64,000 bases of DNA from NCBI GenBank assembly GCA_036271555.1, contig DATBAK010000001.1, positions 81,175 through 145,174 on the forward strand, given 5' to 3'. The position numbers and the translations under genes are program-made. Below, piece after piece: positions 54,855 to 63,749 of the stretch; position 1 is the first letter of the stretch; each line of letters begins with the position of its first letter. The stretch comes from Acidimicrobiia bacterium (GTDB lineage: Bacteria > Actinomycetota > Acidimicrobiia > IMCC26256 > PALSA-610). The notes beneath the pieces are model-generated. The model made no database searches, was not told where the DNA came from, and worked only from the letters and a program-made list of their open reading frames with translations.

Positions 54855-55877
54855 TCAACGCAACGGGCCCCAGGTGTTCGCCTTCGGGTCGTGTTGGAGC
54901 CAGCGGTTGGTCTCGGCTTCCCAGTAGACCCACGCGTTGCGCTGCGCGTCCCACTGCGGCTCGCGCTTCGAGGGCTCCGCGGCCGCGGCCGGTTGTGACT
55001 GCGGCTGCGGGTGCGGATCGGGCTGCGCTTGGGGCTGCGGCTCGGTCGCGGGCGTCGGCGTCGGCGCGGCCCAGCCCGGCGCATCGGTCGCCGACTGGGA
55101 CTGCGGCTGCGACCCGGTGGGCGGCTGCGACTCGGGCTGTGGTTGCGCCTCCGTCGGCGGCGGCGCGCCCCACGAGCGCGGCGCCTCCTGCTGGGGCGGC
55201 GGAGTCTGCTGCGGCGGCTGCCCCCAGCCCGGCGCCGGGGTCGGCGTGCCCCACGTCTGTCCGCCCGCGGGCGGCGGGCCCCAACCGGTGTTGGGCGGGC
55301 TCCACGGCGGCGGGTACGCGCCCGCGCTCGGGGGCGTGCCGATCGGCGTTCCGACCGACTCGCGCGCGACCACGTAGGTGCCGGCCGCGAAGTCGCCGAT
55401 GCGACGATGCGGACGCGTCGCGAGCGCGGTGATGCCGCCGATGAGGATGCAGAAGCCGACCTCGAAATAACCCACGACCGTGCGCAGGATCGCCTTGCCC
55501 ATGCCGCAGAGATTGCCGTCGCGGTCGACGACGCGCAGCCCGACCATGTGCTTGCCGAAGGTCGCGCCGGTTGCGCCCTGCAGCAGCCCCGCGACCGCGA
55601 ACCAGTAGACGAGCGAGAAGAGCAACGTCGCGGTGCGGAAGTCGCTCCCGTAGTACGCGGTGCTGCTGCTGCTCGGCTGGATGCAGATCGACCGTCCGCC
55701 GTGCGTCGACCGGTAGACGTCGCAGAAGCTCGACGAGACGTTGTCGACGCGCGTCAGCGCGTGACCGACGATGAAGAAGCCGATGACGATCGCGGGGATG
55801 GCATCGATCACCGCCGCGGCGATCCGACGCCCCATGACGTTCGTGGGGTCGTAGGTCGTGGGGGCTGCGTAGGCCAT
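54855..55877 (-). CDS. RDD-family membrane protein with long Pro/Gln-rich tail
   Basis: 340 residues. RDD domain in the first ~165: MGRRIAAAVIDAIPAIVIGF, ATFGKHMVGLRVVDRDG and PHRRIGDFAAGTYVVARE, with three to four membrane helices. A ~150-residue low-complexity Pro/Gln/Ala tail follows (many PQ and QPQ repeats), then a Trp-rich C-terminal motif (WVYWEAETNRWLQHDP). RDD proteins include ion antiporters and proteins of unknown role. The start at 55877 (MAYAAPTT) is preferred; 55916 is possible. Convergent with the EtfD-like gene. Confidence 0.82.
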   Translation of the reverse strand: MAYAAPTTYDPTNVMGRRIAAAVIDAIPAIVIGFFIVGHALTRVDNVSSSFCDVYRSTHGGRSICIQPSSSSTAYYGSDFRTATLLFSLVYWFAVAGLLQGATGATFGKHMVGLRVVDRDGNLCGMGKAILRTVVGYFEVGFCILIGGITALATRPHRRIGDFAAGTYVVARESVGTPIGTPPSAGAYPPPWSPPNTGWGPPPAGGQTWGTPTPAPGWGQPPQQTPPPQQEAPRSWGAPPPTEAQPQPESQPPTGSQPQSQSATDAPGWAAPTPTPATEPQPQAQPDPHPQPQSQPAAAAEPSKREPQWDAQRNAWVYWEAETNRWLQHDPKANTWGPLR

Positions 55878-55922
55878 GCGGAGATTCTGCCCGTCGCCGG
55901 TGGGTGCGGCGGGCACCGGGCG

Positions 55923-56504
55923 TCAGGCGCCGTCGCGGTCGCGTGCGAAGTTGAGGTAGTAGCGACTCGGCGTCGGGCCCCGCTGACCCTGGTACTTCGA
56001 GCCCATCGAGGCGCTGCCGTAGGGCTCGGACGCGGGCGTCGTCATCTCGAAGAAGGAGATCTGCCCGATCTTCATGCCGGGATAGATGGCGATCGGGAGG
56101 TTCGCGACATTCGAGAGCTCGAGCGTGAGGTGTCCGTCCCAGCCCGCGTCGACGAAGCCCGCGGTGCTGTGGATCAGCAGGCCGAGCCGCCCCAGACTCG
56201 ACTTCCCCTCGAGTCGGGAGACGAGATCGTCGGGGAGCGCGACGCGCTCGTGGGTGGAGCCGAGCACGAACTCACCGGGGTGAAGGATGAACGCCGCGTC
56301 TTCGGACACCTCGACGAGCTCGGTCAGGTTCTCCTGCGGCTCCTTCGGGTCGATGAACGGCGTCGTGTCGTTGCGGAAGACGCGGAAGTAGCGGTCGACG
56401 TGGAGGTCGACCGACGACGGCTGGATCGCGTCCTCGCCGAGCGGCTCGATGAGGATCCGACCCTCGGCGAGGGCCTTGCGAATCGAGACGTCGGAGAGGA
56501 TCAC
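55923..56504 (-). CDS. dcd: dCTP deaminase (probably bifunctional dCTP deaminase/dUTPase)
   Basis: Makes dUTP or dUMP from dCTP for thymidylate synthesis. 193 residues: [77 protein letters not shown], and the C-terminal [14 protein letters not shown]. Length and [15 protein letters not shown] fit the actinobacterial bifunctional form. GTG start; TAGCAT lies seven bases upstream without an RBS (leaderless). Confidence 0.93.
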   Translation of the reverse strand: MILSDVSIRKALAEGRILIEPLGEDAIQPSSVDLHVDRYFRVFRNDTTPFIDPKEPQENLTELVEVSEDAAFILHPGEFVLGSTHERVALPDDLVSRLEGKSSLGRLGLLIHSTAGFVDAGWDGHLTLELSNVANLPIAIYPGMKIGQISFFEMTTPASEPYGSASMGSKYQGQRGPTPSRYYLNFARDRDGA

Positions 56505-56548
56505 GGCGCGGATGCTAACGGGAGGCCTTTGGTAGCGTCGCTGGCTCC

Positions 56549-56619
56549 GCGGGTGTAGTTCAGCGGTAGAACATCAGCTTCCCAAGCTGAGAACGCCAGT
56601 TCGATCCTGGTCGCCCGCT
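56549..56619 (+). tRNA. tRNA-Gly (anticodon CCC)
   Basis: Acceptor GCGGGTG/CGCCCGC, anticodon loop TTCCCAA on stem TCAGC/GCTGA, T-loop TTCGATC. Two more copies of its 3' part occur downstream, marking integration events. Confidence 0.96.
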
Positions 56620-56875
56620 CGTTCGTGGTGGTTCGCCGACGTCCATAGATGTCCGCTGACGGCGGACCCGCGCGTGCTCCGTCGGTGGCCATCTCGCGTC
56701 CATCCCGCGGGCGAGGCAAAGGACCCGTGCAACCGCGGATCGCGTCGACTCCCACGTTCGGCGCGCGGTTCGGCCGAGACCGATGGGTACGCAAGCTCTT
56801 GCGAAGCCGCGTGAGCGAAGGGCGTTTGACGACGGTCGGGGCAGGTCGAGGAGTCAACCGAACCGACAGCAGTCC

Positions 56876-57260
56876 CTTTCTTCGGTGCGGGTGTGACCGG
56901 GCCGGCGCGCACCAGGATCCGATGCACCCGTCGCACGGTGCCGATACGTGCCACGGTCGTGCTCGAGGTGTCACGCGATCGTGTCCGCCCTGCGTCCAAG
57001 CCCCTGCGTCCTAGCCCCTGCGGGGCGAGCCTCCGCCGGAGTTCGCAGATCAGCGCGACGACCGGCGGCTCCGTCGCGGTCGGTGACCGTTTTCGTCGGC
57101 GTGACCGCGCTTCGAACGCCGTCTCGCCCTCCGCGCGGGAACGGCGACGAGCTTCGAGCCCAAGCCTCCGAGACGCCATACGCCCGGGCCACCTCGTCAC
57201 GATTGGGTACCCGACGGCGACGGAGTACCTCGGCCTTGGTCACGAGGTCGCAGGCGAGGT
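56876..57260 (-). pseudogene. IS481-type transposase remnant
   Basis: Pieces in three frames: RRRVPNRDEVARAYGVSEAW (N-terminal HTH), then EGETAFEARSRRRKRSPTAT and VVALICELRRRLAPQGL. Next is DTIA-stop-HLEHDRGTYRHRAT, where TGA replaces an expected Trp codon, and finally VRRVHRILVRAGPVTPAPKK. The DDE catalytic half is missing. Typical IS481 N-terminal order, clearly non-functional. Confidence 0.7.
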
Positions 57261-58035
57261 CGGTGCGTGCCGAGGTTGCCGACGACGTGAGCGGCGCGAC
57301 CGAGCGGTGCCGGCCGGTGGACGAATGAGCGCTCGATGCCGCGGCGGCAGGCCGGTTTGTCGAGGTCCCGCCGCAGGCGACGACCGACCCGGCCAGGATC
57401 CGCCCCGAGACTGATCGGACCAACGATCGTCGGCTCGGAACGTGTGCGCTGTTCATTGCAACCTTTTCCTGGTTGGAGCCAACGACTCGTCGACGAAGGA
57501 GCGCGTCGGTGACTCGCCTCGGAGGCGGGTGTCTCTCCCGAAACCGGGCTGATTCGATCGATCCGGAAGTCGGCGGTCTCGTTCATGGCGCGCACACTCA
57601 CGACCGAGCGTGGAACACACAAGAGCGGGTGTCGTTCTCGGGCACAGATCGAAGCTGGTAGCGAAGACCCGGCGTCGCGCGGTGCAGATCGGCACCGGAC
57701 CGCGCCACTCGGCCCACCGCGCGGCGGCGAGCCCGTCGAGATCGGCGCTTGGGATATACCGCCCGCCGAGGAGAATGCTCGCGGGATCTAGGGCTCGATC
57801 ACCCATAGGACGCTAAAGAGATCGCAACCCCATTTAGACCGTGGTCCTACGCAACCTTGCCCAGAGGACCTGATCCCGTGACGGGAGGGCCACCCTCAGA
57901 TCACGTCACCTCGACAAAGTTCCTGACGGTCTCTTCGTGGACACGTTGATCAGAACTTCGGGCGGCTGGACCGATGACGGAAGTTCAGCGAGTCACGCGA
58001 AACGTCGGCGAGAAGGGCTCACTGAGCACCCGAGG

Positions 58036-58192
58036 CCATCCCGCGAGTATCCCGCGGTCGCCGCCGGCCGGCCTTGTGCGCCGGCGGCCGCTCGCCGCAC
58101 GTGGCCTGCACATGTTGTTCGCCGAGGTTCGCCGCCAACCGTCGCGACATTTTCCGAAGCTGGGAACGCCAGTTCGATCCCGGTCGCCCGCT
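58036..58192 (+). repeat. Attachment-type repeat, copy 1, with tRNA-Gly 3' fragment
   Basis: Homologous over its length to 61816-61973. Ends in a 36-bp tRNA-Gly 3' fragment (58157-58192). Contains TGTTCGCCG and GGTTCGCCG 11 bp apart (about 58115-58135), possible arm-type integrase sites. Confidence 0.75.
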
Positions 58193-58296
58193 CTGTCTGT
58201 GTCATCGCTCTCGCGATCATGGATGGCGCGCTCGGTTGCCTTCGACCGACGCCCCGGTTTGACTGGGGTCGACTTTGACAACGGGCGGAGAGCATT

Positions 58297-61200
58297 GTGG
58301 CTATCCAACGCAGCTGGATTTTGGCAATTGTCGTGGCGATGTTCGGTACATCGGCTGCCGTGTTGGCGGCATCCGTACCGACGGCCGCCGCGTCATCGCA
58401 GCTGAAGTTCTCGGCTCCCGTGCGGATCGACCACCAGGCGCCCAACAACGTCGGTGAGTTGCTCAGTGTCTCGTGCGCCACCAAGAAGCTCTGCGTCGCC
58501 GGCGACGACCAAGGCCGGCTGGTCACGTCGGTCGACCCACTCGGTGGAGTGGACGGCTGGACCGTGTCCGACCTCGATTTTCAGCACCCGATTGTCGGCG
58601 TTTCGTGCCCGAGTGTCGGGTTGTGCGTCGCGATCACCGACCAGCAGGCTTTGGTCTCGACCAACCCGAAGGGCGGAGCGACGACCTGGACGCGCGCGAC
58701 GATCGACCCTGCTTTTGACTCCCTCCGCGCCCTCGCGTGCCCGAGCGTTGCATTGTGCGTGGCCGTCGACGGCGCCGGTAACGTCGTGACGTCGACCAAT
58801 CCCACCGGCGGTGCGGGCGCCTGGACGGTGACGCGCGTCGGTGCGTTCTTCAAGGGCATCGCGTGTGCCAGTGCGTCGTTGTGCGTCGTCGTCGACGCAA
58901 CGGGTGACGTGATCACGTCGACGAACCCCGCCGGAGGGGCGGGCGCGTGGACCGTCACCAGTCTGGTGCCCGGCCAGGCTGATCATCTCGACCGCGTCTC
59001 GTGTCCGACCGTCTCGTTGTGCGTCGCCGTCGGCGACAGCGGCCAAGTCTTTGCGAGCACCAACCCGACCGGTGGCGAGGCTGCGTGGACCATCGACACG
59101 ATCGACGGAACGCCGCTCGCCGACGTCTCGTGCGCGAACACCTCGTTGTGCGTCGCGGTCGACTTCGCCGGCAACGTGATCACCGCCACGCACCCGACCG
59201 GGGGTGCGGCCGCGTGGAGCAGCGCCAGTGTCGACGCCGCGAATGGCTTCTCGAGCATCGCGTGCCCTTTCACGACTATGTGCGTCGCGCTCGACCTCCA
59301 CGCGAACATCGTCACGTCCAGCAAGCCGACCAAGGGACCGGCCGCGTGGACCACGACTCCGATCGACGACATCAACGGGATCACCGCGATCTCGTGCCCG
59401 AGTGCATCGTTGTGCGTCGCGGCCGATTCGTCGGGCAACCTCCTTACCTCGACGAACCCCGCCGGAGGCCGGGCCGCGTGGACGCCGTGGGACGCCGACT
59501 ACGCCCTCTCCATCACCGGCATCTCGTGTCCGACCACGTCGATGTGTGTCGCCATCGACAGCTACGGAGACGTGCTCGTGTCGACGAACCCGACGGGCGG
59601 CGTGCTCACCTGGAGATCGACGGCCGTCGTCGGCGACGGCCTGGCGCTGACCGGCATCTCGTGCCCGTCCATGACGTTGTGCATGGGTACGGACGCTGCC
59701 GGAGAGTTGGTCTACTCGAACAACCCGACGGGCGGGCCGGCCGCATGGCATCGACGCGCAATCGGTGGCACGCGTTTGCTCGCCGATGTCACGTGCCCGA
59801 GCACGACGTTGTGCGTCGCGATCGACGGCCTCGGTTTGCTTGCCGCCACCAACCCCCTGGCTGGGACTTGGGCCGCAACCGGCGGCGACCACAACAGCGA
59901 AGCGGTGCTCACCGCGCTTTCGTGCCCGAGCGTTTCGTTGTGCGTCGCCGTCGACGACAGCGGCAACGTGCTGACTTCCACCGACCCGGCCGCGGTCAGT
60001 AGTGGCCCGGCATGGACGGAGCGTTCCGTCGACGGCTCCAACGAGCTCAACGCCGTGTCGTGTGCGGGCCCATCGTTGTGCGTCGCCGTCGACGACAGCG
60101 GCAACGTGCTCACCTTCACCAACCCGACCGGCGTTGGGGCGACGTGGACTGCGAGCAGGCTGGACAGCACGAACGGGGTGACCGCCGTCGCCTGCCCGAC
60201 CATTGCGTTGTGCGTGGTGGGCGACGACGTCGGCAACCTTTTCACCGGCACGCTGCCGCGGCCCACGGTGAGCGCGGTCGCTCCCGCCTCCGGGCCGCCC
60301 GGCGGCGCCACTACCGTCACCATCACGGGGAGCGGGTTCAGCGGTGCGACCAGCGTGCAGTTCGGCGCGGTTCCCGCAGCCTCCTACACCGTCGTCTCCG
60401 ACACGCAGATCACGGCGGCCTCACCTGCGGAATCGGCCGGACGCGTCGACCTCTCCGTGACGACGGTCGCGGGCACGACCGCACTCGTGAGCGGCGACGG
60501 TTTCACGTTCGCGGCGCCCGCACCGTCGCCGCTGCTGTTCTCCAACCCGTTGCCGATCGACGCCGCGGCGCTCAATGCGGTCTCGTGTCCGACCGCGTCG
60601 CTCTGCGTCGCGGTCGACAACGCCGACAACGTGGTGACGTCCACCAAACCCACCGGCGGCGTCGCGTCGTGGACCGCCTCGGCCATCGACGTCACACCGT
60701 TCACGCTCGCGGCCGTCTCGTGTCCGAGCGCAACGCTGTGCGTCGCGATCGACGACGGCGGCAACGTGCTCACGGCCACCAACCCGACCGGGGGTTCCGC
60801 CGCGTGGACAACCGCCAACGTCGACGCCGGCTTCGGGCTCACGGCCCTCTCGTGCGCGACGCCAACGCTTTGTGTCGCGATCGACGACGGCGGCAACGTG
60901 CTCACCGCCACTGATCCGTCCGGAGGCGCGGCCGCGTGGAGCGCGAACAGCGCGCTCATCGGCTCGTCGCTGCGCGCCATCGCATGTTCCCGTGTGACCT
61001 TGTGCGTGATCGTCGACGGCGCGGGCAACGCGATCGTCTCGGCGAACCCGGCCGCGAGCTCGCCGGTCTGGACCGCGAGCAGCATCCTCCCCGGGCGAGC
61101 GCTCAACAGCATCTCGTGCCTCGCGGTGTCGCTCTGTGTTGCCACCGACCTCACCGGCGACGTCGCCACCTCCACGCGACCCGCCGGGGGCACCACCGCA

Positions 61201-61704
61201 TGGAGCAGCGCCCACGTCGACCTGCGCGCGGCGCACAGCATCTCGTGTCCGAGCGCCTCGCTGTGCGTCGCCGTCGACAACGCCGGCCGCGTGGTCACCT
61301 CGACCGACCCCACCGGCGGCCCGTTCGCGTGGACGGTCGCCGACATCGACGGCGCGAACTCGTTCGACTCCGTCTCGTGCCCCACTGCGGCGTTGTGCGT
61401 CGCCGTCGATGTTGCCGGCAACGTGCTCGTCGGTCGGACGGCGTCGCCTCCGATCATCACGTCGATCTCACCGGTTTCGGGCCCGGCAGCGGGGGGGACT
61501 CACGTCACGATCGCGGGCACGGGTTTCACCGGCGCGACCCAAGTGCGTTTCGGCACCGTCGCGGTCACGAGCTACGCCGTGGTCTCGGCACGAAAGATCA
61601 CGGCGGTGACGCCGGCGCACACGGCCGGCGTCAATGACATCTTCGTCACGACGGCCGGCGGAAGCAGCGCAGCCGTCACCGCCGACAAGTTCCAGTATCT
61701 GTAG
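58297..61704 (+). CDS. Giant secreted repeat protein, 21 Cys-pair repeats plus two TIG domains
   Basis: 1135 residues. Signal peptide (SWILAIVVAMFGTSAAVLAA), then 14 repeats of ~43 residues, a TIG/IPT domain (VSAVAPASGPPGGATTVTIT), seven more repeats, and a final TIG domain (ITSISPVSGPAAGGTHVTIA). Repeat core: SCPSxxLCVAVDxxGNV, followed by TSTNPTGGxxAWT. Two Cys per repeat are six residues apart. The β-strand pattern and 14 + 7 count suggest three seven-bladed propellers (inference). The GTG start has GGAG six bases upstream. Probably a surface adhesin or polysaccharide-binding protein. It is the sole gene of its tRNA-Gly unit. Confidence 0.85.
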   Translation: MAIQRSWILAIVVAMFGTSAAVLAASVPTAAASSQLKFSAPVRIDHQAPNNVGELLSVSCATKKLCVAGDDQGRLVTSVDPLGGVDGWTVSDLDFQHPIVGVSCPSVGLCVAITDQQALVSTNPKGGATTWTRATIDPAFDSLRALACPSVALCVAVDGAGNVVTSTNPTGGAGAWTVTRVGAFFKGIACASASLCVVVDATGDVITSTNPAGGAGAWTVTSLVPGQADHLDRVSCPTVSLCVAVGDSGQVFASTNPTGGEAAWTIDTIDGTPLADVSCANTSLCVAVDFAGNVITATHPTGGAAAWSSASVDAANGFSSIACPFTTMCVALDLHANIVTSSKPTKGPAAWTTTPIDDINGITAISCPSASLCVAADSSGNLLTSTNPAGGRAAWTPWDADYALSITGISCPTTSMCVAIDSYGDVLVSTNPTGGVLTWRSTAVVGDGLALTGISCPSMTLCMGTDAAGELVYSNNPTGGPAAWHRRAIGGTRLLADVTCPSTTLCVAIDGLGLLAATNPLAGTWAATGGDHNSEAVLTALSCPSVSLCVAVDDSGNVLTSTDPAAVSSGPAWTERSVDGSNELNAVSCAGPSLCVAVDDSGNVLTFTNPTGVGATWTASRLDSTNGVTAVACPTIALCVVGDDVGNLFTGTLPRPTVSAVAPASGPPGGATTVTITGSGFSGATSVQFGAVPAASYTVVSDTQITAASPAESAGRVDLSVTTVAGTTALVSGDGFTFAAPAPSPLLFSNPLPIDAAALNAVSCPTASLCVAVDNADNVVTSTKPTGGVASWTASAIDVTPFTLAAVSCPSATLCVAIDDGGNVLTATNPTGGSAAWTTANVDAGFGLTALSCATPTLCVAIDDGGNVLTATDPSGGAAAWSANSALIGSSLRAIACSRVTLCVIVDGAGNAIVSANPAASSPVWTASSILPGRALNSISCLAVSLCVATDLTGDVATSTRPAGGTTAWSSAHVDLRAAHSISCPSASLCVAVDNAGRVVTSTDPTGGPFAWTVADIDGANSFDSVSCPTAALCVAVDVAGNVLVGRTASPPIITSISPVSGPAAGGTHVTIAGTGFTGATQVRFGTVAVTSYAVVSARKITAVTPAHTAGVNDIFVTTAGGSSAAVTADKFQYL

Positions 61705-61815
61705 CGGCGTGCACGGGCGAGTCGTCCCACGCTCGGGTCCGCCGCGTGTTCGTGGACCAATCGACCGCGTCGCCGCGCGATCGAAGCCTTCGCCCGCGGA
61801 CTCCGCAGCTGAAGT

Positions 61816-61973
61816 CCATCCCGCGAGCATCCCGCGGCCGCCGTCGTCCGCTGCTGTTCGCCGGCGTGCGCGCGCCGTAGCTGACCTGCACATGTTGTTC
61901 GCCGCTGTTCGCCGGTAACCGTCGCGATCAGCTTCCCAAGCTGAGAACGCGGGTTCGATTCCCGTCGCCCGCT
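61816..61973 (+). repeat. Attachment-type repeat, copy 2, with tRNA-Gly 3' fragment
   Basis: Second copy of the 58036-58192 repeat. Its tRNA fragment (61927-61973) reaches further into the anticodon arm and has a different T-stem (CGGG/CCCG), so it derives from a different tRNA-Gly allele. TGTTCGCCG occurs twice at 11-bp spacing. The rest of the 61705-62231 gap holds no gene. Confidence 0.75.
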
Positions 61974-62179
61974 CTGCATGACCTTCACGTTTCAGCCGGT
62001 CGACCGTTCACCGTTCGGGCCTGTTTTGAGCGGCCGCGCGGCCCGAACACGCGCCGGGCGCGTCAACGCGTGTTGCCGTGTCGGCTAAACGGTTTCCACG
62101 TCCGTTGGTCGTTTCGCGCTTGCTGGCCGGAGTCGCGCTCGACCTGGACTGTGCCCGAGGCGCACTTTTGGGCGCGACG

Positions 62180-62206
62180 AAGGAGCGCACCGGTAGTGCG
62201 CTCCTT
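62180..62206 (-). terminator. Hairpin downstream of the transposase gene
   Basis: Perfect 11-bp stem AAGGAGCGCAC / GTGCGCTCCTT with a 5-nt loop, 25 bp after the stop. No U-tract; it may also be part of an IS end. Confidence 0.55.
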
Positions 62207-62231
62207 GGGCCAACCCTTCGATAGGGCTCGG

Positions 62232-63749
62232 CTACGGCGCTCGACTGCTCGGACGCGACTCCTGTCGGGTCGCGTCGGCGTAGGTCTGGTCGCGTCGCCT
62301 GCGCCGAGAGCGTGGCACGGACGGAGTCGACGATGCCGCCTGACGAGCGGCCCACGCGGTTAGGAGCCGATAGTTGACGACGGCCCACGCGATCGCGTGC
62401 ATCAGCGCGTTCTTCGTGCAGCCCATCAACCGGACATTCCCGCGTGTCAGATCCACAGTCGCCTTGGACTTCGTGTACCCCCACGATCGTTCGACAGCCG
62501 TTCGGCGTCGGTACGACTTCCGCCAAGCCTTGGACTTCCACGGATGCTTCTGCCGCGCCTTGTCCGCGATGGTCGGCGGAACAGTGATCGTCGCCTGCGC
62601 GCAGATGCGCGGCGGACGTTTCGGCGGCCTCGGGACTGTCAGTCGAGTCAGTTCCACCGAGACCGATGATTCCTTGAGCGCGCAGCACACGTGGCCAGCG
62701 GACGCCGGGCACATGTAGCGCTGGTACCCATCGGCGTCGCGTCGACCGAAGGGGACGAGGGCATAGTTGCTGCGTTGCGCGACTAGCTCGTCGTACGCAG
62801 CCCATGCTTTCGCGCTCGCTCCGAAACCAGGCGGATTGATGAGCTGGAACTTCTTCGGTGTTCCCGGCGAAAGGAGAAGGTCATCAACGATGAACGCGCC
62901 TTCGAAGGCACCGCGCCTGCCTTGCTGGTTTGGATGAAGGTCGATGACGGGCCTGAAGCCCATGGCCCACAACGACAGCGTCCAACCGTCGATGTTCGTG
63001 TACCCGGAGTCGGCCAGCAGGTCGCCCGGCCTCAAACCGCCAGCGACGAGGCGCGCGAGGAGATCGGTGAGCAGGGGCGCCTGGGTCGTGGCTGCCGGTG
63101 AGAACGTCATGCCGCGCACCAACTCGGGAACGGCAGGCCCGTCTTCATCGCGGGTCATGGTGACTACTTGCTCGTAGTAGCCGTAGAACATCTCGCCTTG
63201 CTGACCCGGCTGCGTCGAGTGGCGGTGTCCCCAGTGCGCGTCCGCGTCGGCGCCGATCTGTCCGGACGGAACCATGTGTCCCCAGCTCTCTCGGTCCGAC
63301 CAATCTGTGGCGTGTGAGGAGTGGTCTCGATACTGGGTCGGAATGGTTCCGTCGATGATGCGATGGATGATCGCGTCGCGTCGCTCCGAGCGGTCCGCAA
63401 TTTCCTGTTCCGTGAGCGGCTTTCGTCGCGTCGCGTCGGCGCGCGACGAGTAGACGGGTGTCGGATCAAGCGGCTCGACAACGAGACCGTAGAGCCGTTC
63501 GACCTCTCTGTAGCTCAGATTGTTCGGAAGGCGGAGCCGCGCTTTCGCCGACGCGGGCAGAGTCAGCAACGTCTCGAACACTTCGGTCAGATGTTGGGGA
63601 CGCCGAGCGAGCTTCGTCAGGAAGATCCCGACGAACAGCGCGTGCACCGAAAGCCCTCGTCGTCGAACGCCCTTGCGAAGCATGCCTTCACACTCGGCCG
63701 CGGGAACGCGCGCCCACTCCTCGGCGAAGGCGATCTCGGAGGGCTTCAC
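62232..63749 (-). CDS. DDE transposase, IS4/IS1182-like
   Basis: 505 residues. N-terminal helical region (LSVHALFVGIFLTKLARRPQ), then the RNase-H-like core. Candidate first Asp is Asp149 in HATDWSDRESWG (or Asp168/170 in ADADAHWGHR), second Asp is Asp247 in LLADSGYTNIDGW, and Glu is Glu420 in RRTAVERSWGYTKSK, the YREK-type signature. An insertion of ~150 residues with Cys residues (YMCPASAGHVCCAL) separates the last two. All three acidic positions and the reading frame are intact, so it may be active. GTG at 63749 overlaps the upstream ORF's stop (GTGA), implying a two-gene unit. Confidence 0.82.
   Translation of the reverse strand: MKPSEIAFAEEWARVPAAECEGMLRKGVRRRGLSVHALFVGIFLTKLARRPQHLTEVFETLLTLPASAKARLRLPNNLSYREVERLYGLVVEPLDPTPVYSSRADATRRKPLTEQEIADRSERRDAIIHRIIDGTIPTQYRDHSSHATDWSDRESWGHMVPSGQIGADADAHWGHRHSTQPGQQGEMFYGYYEQVVTMTRDEDGPAVPELVRGMTFSPAATTQAPLLTDLLARLVAGGLRPGDLLADSGYTNIDGWTLSLWAMGFRPVIDLHPNQQGRRGAFEGAFIVDDLLLSPGTPKKFQLINPPGFGASAKAWAAYDELVAQRSNYALVPFGRRDADGYQRYMCPASAGHVCCALKESSVSVELTRLTVPRPPKRPPRICAQATITVPPTIADKARQKHPWKSKAWRKSYRRRTAVERSWGYTKSKATVDLTRGNVRLMGCTKNALMHAIAWAVVNYRLLTAWAARQAASSTPSVPRSRRRRRDQTYADATRQESRPSSRAP

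Larger units (their letters stand above)
56620..58192. mobile_element. First tRNA-Gly island, gene debris only
   Basis: Interval between the intact tRNA-Gly and its first partial copy. It contains a dead IS481-type transposase (56876-57260) but no ORF with convincing coding character. From 57270 to 58035 nothing is recognised. Bases 57780-57960 are less GC-rich than the surroundings. The right end carries the 157-bp repeat with putative arm sites. Confidence 0.6.
58193..61973. mobile_element. Second tRNA-Gly unit: 3.8-kb single-gene cassette
   Basis: Bounded by the two ~157-bp repeats, each ending in a tRNA-Gly 3' fragment. Its only gene encodes the 1135-residue repeat protein, with no integrase inside. 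It appears to be an integrated passenger unit dependent on an integrase supplied elsewhere, or the leftover of a larger element. Confidence 0.65.

Noticed and set aside
57197..57806. Minus-strand ORFs of 117 and 141 codons in the first tRNA-Gly interval
   Set aside because: No signal, motif or RBS, and Arg-rich composition typical of non-coding GC-rich DNA.
57985..58308. ORFs containing GDRDRTGV and SGRRESNPRSQLGKL (also 61572-61988 and 56574-56640)
   Set aside because: They arise from the tRNA-Gly gene and its fragments read antisense, a common annotation artefact.
58450..61440. Regularly spaced repeats that could suggest a CRISPR array
   Set aside because: The ~129-bp repeats are imperfect, in frame and encode a protein motif; there are no unique spacers and no cas genes.
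62046..62074. 8-bp inverted repeat AACACGCG/CGCGTGTT as an IS end
   Set aside because: No partner is visible within the window and such GC-rich repeats occur by chance here.
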